Shown here in pieces: positions 31,901-37,560 of a stretch of DNA of 37,560 nucleotides. A model generated the notes under the pieces. The model was not told where the DNA came from. It did no database searches and saw nothing but the letters and a program-made list of their open reading frames with translations. How positions within the stretch are numbered: the stretch's first letter is position 1; every line of letters begins with the position of its first letter. The position numbers and the translations under genes are program-made. The stretch covers positions 1 through 37,560 of the forward strand of contig MGTV01000031.1 in the NCBI GenBank assembly GCA_001799635.1. The letters are read 5' to 3'. This DNA comes from Elusimicrobia bacterium GWA2_62_23 (GTDB lineage Bacteria; Elusimicrobiota; Elusimicrobia; Elusimicrobiales; UBA9959).

Positions 31901-32059
31901 GGAGGAGAGAATGGCGTAGTTGCCCATGTTAAGCTGGCCGGTTACCGTGCCTGAAGAGGCGCCGAACACTATTCCGCTTTCTGCGGGCAGCTCACCGGGG
32001 GCGGCAACCGCTGAGGCTATGTATAGGATTAAGGCCGCAAACAGAGAGGATCTCTTCAT
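28922..32059 (-). CDS. Giant secreted protein with three blocks of 17-residue repeats
   Basis: A 1045-residue exported protein; signal peptide ending SAVAA at residue 20. It has three blocks (about residues 90-270, 408-656, 721-905) of a 17-residue repeat, consensus NTTGxxNxFLGYxAGxS. Each block is introduced by a module ITAARYQINGSTVxxILPG and closed by TTGTGNIIIGYN. Regular N/T/G ladders of this kind are seen in phage tail-fibre-like and surface proteins and probably form a beta-solenoid. The last 120 residues (GITLTAADFGKTITVNSG...WIPVSGQGAWITTN) resemble tail-fibre ends. No Peptidase_S74 chaperone domain and no sorting motif is seen. It lies 15 bases after the sister gene. Confidence 0.85.
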   Translation of the reverse strand: MKRSSLFAALILYIASAVAAPGELPAESGIVFGASSGTVTGQLNMGNYAILSSSDITAARYQINGSTVLEILPGVGSLGIGVGAGIANAAGYNVFVGFNAGRGNTTGASNAFMGNSAGKFNTTGGSNSFFGESAGLSNTTGSNNTFLGYAAGSNNITGLNNTFLGTSAGSATTGSNNSFTGYHAGYYNTTGGNNSIFGSYALGDGNKTGSANAIFGTEAGYGVWPNSFSSSTLMGYQAGYGLTTGSDNILLGFKAGYTVTTGTGNIIIGYNKDTSAPGANNELNIGGVLYGNLSAKTIGISTRVPQAALDIVSTGTLVSQYAQIWRASDGTIVSSMTATGVLYPQSTAAGDNLGNHTATEALKMGAYGVNTSSDITAARYQINGSTVVAVLPGTGSLGIGVEAGRVNTGNYNTLVGGYAAWGNTSGSSNSFLGYAAGASNTTGAGNVFVGKDAGSSNTSGNANNFIGQQAGSSNDTGSENVFIGDTAGYSNTGDYNSFVGSQSGFFNTTGWYNSFFGHLAGYSNDTGSYNAFLGESAGYNNTTGEYNVFLGPYAGYSNASGNVNSFIGYQAGDYNTTGGQNSFLGYRAGYYTRTGSANAILGNEAGKGISGNSFSSSTLVGYRAGYGLTTGGDNIFLGFQAGYTVTTGTGNIIIGYNKTAPAVGTNNYLSIGGLIVGDMSQSSVTVNGDLSAARYQINGSTVLAILPGGETIVVGPNTGRVNTGNYSVFVGSGAGAANTTGAQNTFAGHSAGYSNTTGGSNTFLGYSAGRSNTIAYYNAFLGTYAGQSNTTGINNAFLGYAAGYSNTTGSYNAFLGRSAGDSNTTGGYNAFLGYAAGNYNQTGSGNSIVGVEAGWGVNGNSYSSSTLVGYRAGYGLSTGSDNIFLGFKAGYTVTTGTGNIVIGYNIGPSGAAANNEINIGGVYKGLISSGTATIGKYTTQAADTGITLTAADFGKTITVNSGSAQTINLLSVTAADIGATITVIKLGAGKVTIQAAASTYIADSASGGTIYNSAVSPAYAAITLRLATSTTWIPVSGQGAWITTN
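29345..29899 (-). repeat. 51-bp tandem repeat block 3
   Basis: Coding repeats at residues 721-905. The DNA period is 51 bases (for example GCCAGTGGT at 29582 and 29633), so the repeats are conserved in DNA as well as protein. Long identical stretches make this a candidate site for copy-number change and for assembly error. Confidence 0.85.
30092..30838 (-). repeat. 51-bp tandem repeat block 2
   Basis: Coding repeats at residues 408-656, the longest block, more diverged than block 3 (variants such as NDTGSENVFIGDTAGYS). It appears to be the oldest or least recently homogenised array. Confidence 0.8.
31250..31792 (-). repeat. 51-bp tandem repeat block 1
   Basis: Coding repeats at residues 90-270 with the same 17-residue period and the closing TTGTGNIIIGYN module. 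Confidence 0.8.
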
Positions 32060-32074
32060 ATTATTCTTCCGGAT

Positions 32075-34621
32075 CTATTGGCAATGTATGGTCTGGTTAA
32101 GCATAACCCAGGCCCCCGCCGCCGTGCCCGTGGACACGCAATAACTGTACGGCGCCGCGGCGTCGGATACGCTTATCAGCCGGCCCGCGGCGGCCGGCGC
32201 CAGGGTATTCATCTGCGCCAGAGTATAAACACCGGCGTTCGCGGTCACATTGGTCAAGCTGGAGCCGTCACCGATAAATCTCTTGGCTATAACATCGCCG
32301 TCGCCTTGCAGTTCTATCATCGTTGACGTGCCGGTTGAAACCGCAAGGATGGTGCCTGATTCTCCTGCGCCGGAAGAAACGGCCAGTCTGTATGCGGGGG
32401 GCGTCGTCCCGATACCGACATTGCCGTTGCCTTTTACCACGAACACATCGGCGTTAGCGGTTCCCGTGCTAATTTTCAGCATATCCTGCGCGGCGGAGGC
32501 TGAAGTTGATGAAATGTGCAGGTCAGCCGCCGGCGCCGCCGTCCCTATACCTATGTTGCCGTTTGAGCCGTCGATATAAAGCATATCGGAGCGCGTTTTG
32601 GAGACGTTGCTTCCCTGGAATACCAGGTCCGTGCTGTTATCCGTTTGCGAGCGTGCGTGAATGGCGGCAACAGCGGGGGCGGCACCCCAGCCGAAATCCA
32701 GATAGGAACTGGCCCCCGTAAAAGTATGCGTATTCCAGATTCTGAACCCCGCGTCGTAGCCCGTACCGTTCCCGCGCACCTCCGCGGCCGTGGGCGCGCT
32801 TCCGTCGCCGACCTGGAGCTTCTGCGACGGAGAAATGGTTCCGATGCCGATGTTGCCGGTGTTTAAAATTATCATTCTGGTCTGGAGAGAATTGCCCATC
32901 GCGCCCGGTGTTTTATTCTGGAAAGCTATCGTGCTGCCGTAATTACCGTCATCAGTGGCAACGATGCGCCCGCCCGGGGCATTACTGCCCGGCAGATAAG
33001 TGGATAGATCCAAAGCGACCTGCGAACCAGCCCCGCCGGTATTAGACAGCAATAACCGGGGGCCTAAAGTCCCGGCGGCTGAAGCGTGAACATGAAAATT
33101 GACTAAAGGGGCTCCTGTTCCCACACCTATGTTGCCGTTCGTGGAGACATAAAGATGCGGCGTGGTTGCAGAGGTTGAAACCCAGAGCGAGGATGGCAGG
33201 GTATCTGGCGCGCTTATGGTCATCGAAGAGACGTTTTTTATCTGAAACCCGGCCATATTTAGCGTCGTGGTGGCAACATGGCTGCCCAGGTTGTCGCCGG
33301 TAGCGCTCAAGCCCGTCAGCCCGGAACCATCGCCCACGAATTTCGCGGCCATCAGCACGCCGGTGGCGGACATGGAGGAAACTATAAGGCCGGTAGAATC
33401 GCGCCAGATCTGCGCGTACTGGTTCCCCGTGGTACCTGTGGAAACCACATCCAGGGCCGCCTGCTGGGCAACGCGGTTGATCCCCACGGTTTTAGCGGAA
33501 AGATCGCCATAGACCAAGCCGCCGATATTGAGCTCGTTGCTCGCGCCCGGGGCGGAGGTGTCTTTGTTGTAACCGATCACTATATTGCCGGTACCGGTGG
33601 TCACGCCATAGCCGGCCCTGTAGCCGACCAGGATATTGTCGCCGCCGGTGGTAACCTTGTTCCCGGCCTGGTACCCCACTATGGTGCTGCTGGAGAAAGA
33701 GCCGGAGCCGCCCCAGTTATTGAATCCGCCGGCCTCGCTGCCGAATATCGAGTTGGCCGATCCGGTCTGATTGTATAAACCCGCAAAAGTCCCCATGATG
33801 GAATTGTTCTTGCCGGTAGAATTACTATACCCAGCGGTTGACCCGACAAAGGAATTCTGAGTACCCGTGGTGTTGAAGTATCCGGCGGCACGGCTCAAAA
33901 AGGAGTTATCTATCCCGGTAGTGTTTTTATAGCCTGCGTAATAACCGAAAAATGAATTTTCCGAGGCCGTGGTGTTGCTGTAGCCCGCATAAGCCCCGAC
34001 AAAGGAGTTTTGCGTGCCAGTGGTGTTGGAGGCGCCGGCGGAGTTTCCGACAAAAACGTTGTAATTCCCGCCGGTTATATTACTGGTTCCGGCGTATACG
34101 CCGTAAGCGATACTATCCACACCGGGCAATATAGCTACCATTGTGCTGCCGTTTATCTGGTAGCGCGCGGCGGTGATATTGCTGGAGGTATTGACCCCGT
34201 AGGCGCCCATCTGCAGCGTGGTGGTGGCTATATGGCTGCCCAGGTTGTCACCGCCGGAGAAGCCGGAAGCGCCGGAAATGTCGCCATAGAACCTGTTGGC
34301 ATATACCTCCCCCGCGCCGGTCAAGCGGATAACGTTGGAGGCGCCTGTGGATATAACCAGCATCTCCCCGGCCGTCCCCGGCGCCGCGGAAACCTGCAAC
34401 GGGAACGAAGGGGTGGACGTGCCTATGCCAATTTTGCCGTAGGCTACCGCGAAACTGGAACCTCCCACATAAAACCGGTTGCCGGTTATGTCCACGGAAG
34501 ACTCCAGGACCGCGTACCCGTCCACGCGAAGCACATCCATGACCTCGAACTCAGCGCACTTGAGCCGGCCCGCAAGCGCCACGGCCAACGCGGCGGCCAG
34601 CACGAACCGGCAGCCGGCCAT
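32075..34621 (-). CDS. Large secreted protein: 17-residue repeats plus GIGT..P modules
   Basis: An 848-residue exported protein if it starts at 34621 (signal ending LKCA near residue 23); an in-frame ATG at 34693 would add 24 polar residues. A repeat block (181-352) matches those of the sister gene, after the same ITAARYQINGSTMVAILPG module. Five GNIGIGTxxPxxxLxVS modules (near 62, 495, 589, 688, 733) are typical of phage-tail-like surface proteins. The end (LAQMNTLAPAAAGRLISVSD) resembles tail-fibre tips; no S74 chaperone domain follows. It shares long segments with the sister protein, so one arose from the other by duplication. Confidence 0.8.
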   Translation of the reverse strand: MAGCRFVLAAALAVALAGRLKCAEFEVMDVLRVDGYAVLESSVDITGNRFYVGGSSFAVAYGKIGIGTSTPSFPLQVSAAPGTAGEMLVISTGASNVIRLTGAGEVYANRFYGDISGASGFSGGDNLGSHIATTTLQMGAYGVNTSSNITAARYQINGSTMVAILPGVDSIAYGVYAGTSNITGGNYNVFVGNSAGASNTTGTQNSFVGAYAGYSNTTASENSFFGYYAGYKNTTGIDNSFLSRAAGYFNTTGTQNSFVGSTAGYSNSTGKNNSIMGTFAGLYNQTGSANSIFGSEAGGFNNWGGSGSFSSSTIVGYQAGNKVTTGGDNILVGYRAGYGVTTGTGNIVIGYNKDTSAPGASNELNIGGLVYGDLSAKTVGINRVAQQAALDVVSTGTTGNQYAQIWRDSTGLIVSSMSATGVLMAAKFVGDGSGLTGLSATGDNLGSHVATTTLNMAGFQIKNVSSMTISAPDTLPSSLWVSTSATTPHLYVSTNGNIGVGTGAPLVNFHVHASAAGTLGPRLLLSNTGGAGSQVALDLSTYLPGSNAPGGRIVATDDGNYGSTIAFQNKTPGAMGNSLQTRMIILNTGNIGIGTISPSQKLQVGDGSAPTAAEVRGNGTGYDAGFRIWNTHTFTGASSYLDFGWGAAPAVAAIHARSQTDNSTDLVFQGSNVSKTRSDMLYIDGSNGNIGIGTAAPAADLHISSTSASAAQDMLKISTGTANADVFVVKGNGNVGIGTTPPAYRLAVSSGAGESGTILAVSTGTSTMIELQGDGDVIAKRFIGDGSSLTNVTANAGVYTLAQMNTLAPAAAGRLISVSDAAAPYSYCVSTGTAAGAWVMLNQTIHCQ
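33566..34081 (-). repeat. 51-bp tandem repeat block in the upstream sister gene
   Basis: Coding repeats at residues 181-352, same 17-residue period (NTTGTQNSFVGAYAGYS and similar), ending TTGTGNIVIGYN like the blocks in the sister gene. Confidence 0.8.
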
Positions 34622-34804
34622 TCCCTTGTGGTTGTTCAAATTCCCCCCGCAAGCTCGCGCTTCATCTCTCCCCCTGGTTCGCCACGCCGCCATCTCTCCC
34701 GAAGAATATGTACATTCAATGGTAGAACTTCCCGGTTCGGCCGCACATGAGGCGAAGGAACCATCCTAATTGCCCTTTTGATTCAGGAGAAGGTTACAGC
34801 GGCT

Positions 34805-34816
34805 AAACCCGGGTTT
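34805..34816. promoter_or_regulatory. 12-bp perfect palindrome in a divergent promoter region
   Basis: AAACCCGGGTTT lies midway between the divergent regulator gene and the large surface protein gene. It is a candidate operator. The gap 34694-34892 otherwise contains only weak promoter-like sequence and no gene. Confidence 0.4.
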
Positions 34817-34892
34817 TAACGAAGCTGTTTTCTCGCTATGCCGGCGGCGCCGATTTTGATTTAATGGGAGTTATCCTGTGCAGGGGGTGTTC

Positions 34893-35738
34893 ATGGCCAC
34901 GATATTTTCCGAGGCGTTAAAAAAATTCCGAAGGGAAGCGGGCTTCCCCTCCGCCTACCGCTTCTACTACGACAACGGCGGCAAAGCCGTTTTCAGGTTC
35001 TCTTACCGGATGTATCTTCTTATTGAGCAGGGAAAGATGCTCCCCTCCCACAAAACCATCCCGGTATTCCTGCACACGCTGCGGCTGCTTTATGGAACGC
35101 ACTCAGCCATAATATTGACCCGCGCCTGGGTCAGGATAAGATTCGGCGAGGAGATTTTCAAGCAGCTTCTTGAGCCCATGCTTAAAGATCTCCCCCAGTT
35201 GTCCGTTTCCTCGCCGCTCCATACGGTGATACAGAAATCCCTTTCCGGGGAAAAGTTTTACATCTCTCCGGAACAACTGGAAGTCCTGGCTAAAAACAAG
35301 GACCATTATTTGTGCTGGCTCGCTTTGTCCAACGATACCGGGAAATGGACCGCCGCGCAACTCGCCAAAAAGATCCGTATCGGCGCCGCCGCCGCAGGCC
35401 GCGCGTTAAAAGACCTGTCGAAAGCTAAATTGATCAAAGAACTATCCCCCGGAACGTATAAATGCCCCCTGGCCGGAGCCATGCTGGAGCTCCCGCGCCC
35501 GAACGTTTCAAAAACGGCCAGGAAATTACGGCAAATGAGGGAAACACTGATCTCTGAAGGGGAGGAATTGTACTCAAGAAGAGGGACGCTGAGGGCCGAC
35601 ACGGACGAATTCATGAACTTTCTTCCGCTGATGGCCCTCAATCTTTCGGCGGCTCACGCCTACGGCATTACAAAGGGAACGGGAAAAAGCGCTATTTTCG
35701 GCGTGGAACTGCGGGCGGTCAAGATCAGGGATTTTTAA
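34893..35738 (+). CDS. Putative DNA-binding regulator, divergent from the surface-protein operon
   Basis: A 281-residue soluble protein. The ATG at 34893 has a GGGGG site; a start five codons upstream lacks one. The N-terminal 70 residues look like a modified HTH (FSEALKKFRREAGF, YLLIEQGKMLPSHKTIPVFLHTL), comparable to Xre-type DNA-binding domains. Residues about 145-205 look like a winged helix (AAQLAKKIRIGAAAAGRALKDLSKAKLIKEL). The C-terminal third has no recognised motif. It resembles TIGR02147-type regulators only loosely. It points away from the surface operon across a palindrome, so regulation of that operon is a reasonable guess. Confidence 0.55.
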   Translation: MATIFSEALKKFRREAGFPSAYRFYYDNGGKAVFRFSYRMYLLIEQGKMLPSHKTIPVFLHTLRLLYGTHSAIILTRAWVRIRFGEEIFKQLLEPMLKDLPQLSVSSPLHTVIQKSLSGEKFYISPEQLEVLAKNKDHYLCWLALSNDTGKWTAAQLAKKIRIGAAAAGRALKDLSKAKLIKELSPGTYKCPLAGAMLELPRPNVSKTARKLRQMRETLISEGEELYSRRGTLRADTDEFMNFLPLMALNLSAAHAYGITKGTGKSAIFGVELRAVKIRDF

Positions 35739-35751
35739 CCCGGAGCGCAGC

Positions 35752-35766
35752 CCCGCGGCGCGCGGG
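35752..35766. terminator. Possible GC stem-loop between convergent genes
   Basis: A 6-bp stem with a 3-base loop (CCCGCG-GCG-CGCGGG) lies between the two stops. No T run follows on either strand, so termination is uncertain. Confidence 0.3.
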
Positions 35767-35777
35767 AGCCGGCACGG

Positions 35778-36332
35778 TCACTTGTATTGCGGATAATACT
35801 TCGCCATGCAATCCGGGCAAATGCCGTGGGAGAACTTCATGGAGGAATTCCTGGAGAGATACCGTTCCAGGCTCTCGTAGGCCTGGTCGTCGCGGCGCAC
35901 CCGCCGGCAGTGCGAGCAGACGGGGATCAGGTCCTTGAGGACATTAACCTCGGTCCCGAGCCTTAAGATCCGCTCCGCCACGCGCAGACGGACCCTTAGA
36001 AGGTCCCCGTTCGCGGGCTTTTCCAGGTAGTCGTCGGCCCCGGCGTCCATGGCTTCCATGAAGTTGATATTGCCGAGTTTCGCCCCGGTCAGCACCATAA
36101 AATACACGTAAGGGCGGTTTGCGGGCCAGGCGCGCAAAGCCTTTACCAGGTCCAGCCCGCTCAGTTCCGGCATCACCCAGTCGCTGATAACCACCTGTAT
36201 CCGCTCGTCTTCTATCACCTTCAGCGCCTTGGAGCTGTCCAGGAGGGTTACAGGCTCATGCCCGCAGCGCGCAACCTGCCTGCCGGTAAGCCGCAGCATG
36301 TCCTCATCATCGTCAACAATAAGTATTTTCAT
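35778..36332 (-). CDS. Response regulator with CxxC...CxxC C-terminal module
   Basis: A 184-residue protein. The receiver has D7/D8, phospho-acceptor D51 in ISDWVMPELSG, T82 and K105. From residue 136 a second module reads LIPVCSHCRRVRRDDQAYE and, after about 20 residues, FSHGICPDCMAKYYP. The Cys pairs (139/142 and 172/175) could bind zinc. The same module is common at the end of sensor proteins and receivers in delta-proteobacteria and similar groups; its role is unclear. No DNA-binding domain is seen. It follows the Hpt gene by 27 bases, so it is the likely end of the phosphorelay. The ribosome site is weak. Confidence 0.88.
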   Translation of the reverse strand: MKILIVDDDEDMLRLTGRQVARCGHEPVTLLDSSKALKVIEDERIQVVISDWVMPELSGLDLVKALRAWPANRPYVYFMVLTGAKLGNINFMEAMDAGADDYLEKPANGDLLRVRLRVAERILRLGTEVNVLKDLIPVCSHCRRVRRDDQAYESLERYLSRNSSMKFSHGICPDCMAKYYPQYK

Positions 36333-36359
36333 GCGTTACAAAAGGGAAGAGGCTGCCAG

Positions 36360-36659
36360 TTATTCATATACGACTTCGAGGTTTTGCAGATAATCCTCGA
36401 GTTCGGCCAGACAGGCGGAGAGCCCCTGCGCGTCCCCGGCGCGCGCAAGGTCTTCCAGCTTTCTGCCTATTTCCGTAAGCCGGTCAAAACCGTAGCCTCC
36501 CCCTGCCCCTACCAGCTTATGTCCCGCCGAGCCCAGCGCGGCCAGGTCCCGCGCGGCCAGGGAAGCGCGCAAAGCGGGCAACTCGCCACGCCTCTTCTCC
36601 AGGTATCCCGGGACAAAGTCCCTGAAGTCCGGATCTATACTCACTCTATAAGCGGCCAT
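36360..36659 (-). CDS. Hpt (histidine phosphotransfer) protein
   Basis: A 99-residue four-helix Hpt protein. The phospho-accepting His is H47 in SAGHKLVGAGGGYGFDRLTE, the family signature. It shuttles phosphate between the receivers of the upstream hybrid kinase and the downstream regulator. It starts 15 bases after the kinase stop and has a GGAGGAA site. Confidence 0.9.
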   Translation of the reverse strand: MAAYRVSIDPDFRDFVPGYLEKRRGELPALRASLAARDLAALGSAGHKLVGAGGGYGFDRLTEIGRKLEDLARAGDAQGLSACLAELEDYLQNLEVVYE

Positions 36660-36674
36660 AGTTCCTCCGTGCGC

Positions 36675-37560
<886 letters not shown>

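Noticed and set aside
28922-32059. Trimeric autotransporter (YadA-like) adhesin
   Set aside because: No C-terminal YadA anchor barrel or ESPR signal is seen, and the repeat is 17 residues with TxGxxNxFLG, not the YadA head pattern.
29345-34081. Regularly spaced 51-base repeats resembling a CRISPR array
   Set aside because: The period is a multiple of three and uninterrupted by unique spacers; it is one open frame with a 17-residue protein repeat and no cas genes.
28922-34621. Phage tail-fibre genes / prophage
   Set aside because: GIGT..P and tip-like motifs recall tail fibres, but both proteins have signal peptides and no phage structural, lysis or integrase gene is nearby.

Overview
This is a GC-rich bacterial chromosome segment. 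It holds the end of a housekeeping sigma factor gene, the rplU-rpmA-obgE block, outer-membrane proteins (OmpA/Pal lipoprotein, FadL channel) and many lipoprotein or Sec signals, so the cell is a diderm (Gram-negative type). Gene content, compact operons joined by ATGA overlaps and the large GIGT..P / 17-residue-repeat surface proteins suggest an Elusimicrobiota-like or similar environmental lineage. That placement is inference; no 16S gene is present. I see no tRNA, rRNA, CRISPR array or complete transposase gene.

Layout. 1-3.8 kb: sigma factor tail, an MscS-like membrane protein, a small secreted protein, a perfect 28-bp inverted-repeat element, then rplU-rpmA-obgE. 3.8-10.6 kb (minus strand): a tightly packed run cysE-cysK-NUDIX-anmK-MFS-response regulator-squalene/phytoene synthase-OmpA lipoprotein. 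10.7-14.1 kb: a secreted protein, a seven-bladed WD40 protein and a FadL-type porin. 14.1-19.9 kb (minus): two receiver-only regulators, then an eight-gene arsenic operon in transcription order arsR-arsP-thioredoxin-arsF-arsG-arsM-arsC-acr3. Its promoter carries a palindromic operator that overlaps the -10 box. 19.9-21.3 kb: a DUF1858 and DUF438/hemerythrin/PAS pair. 21.5-24.3 kb: a CBM9-like secreted protein, a YtkA-like lipoprotein and a clostripain-type protease.

24.3-34.9 kb looks accessory. It starts with the remnant of an HI0074/HI0073 nucleotidyltransferase gene pair in which both genes keep their two ends but have lost their middles, although the promoter is still good. Next come a response regulator with a collapsed receiver domain overlapping a receiver-only gene, two secreted proteins of unknown function, and two tandem DUF1566 proteins. 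These sit directly downstream of two very large secreted proteins built from 17-residue (51-bp) repeats. A divergent putative DNA-binding regulator with a 12-bp palindrome in the intergenic region faces this surface-protein operon. 35.8-37.6 kb (minus): a phosphorelay of a hybrid kinase tail with two receivers, an Hpt protein and a receiver protein with a CxxC...CxxC tail.

How the genes work together. The arsenic operon covers sensing (ArsR), arsenate reduction (ArsC), arsenite export (Acr3), methylation (ArsM), efflux of methylated or organic trivalent arsenic (ArsP) and an ArsF/ArsG pair tied in the literature to nitro-aromatic arsenicals. The cys-to-ompA run joins cysteine synthesis, murein sugar recycling, isoprenoid synthesis and an envelope lipoprotein. 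The solenoid/DUF1566 cluster looks like a dedicated cell-surface or adhesion locus with its own candidate regulator.
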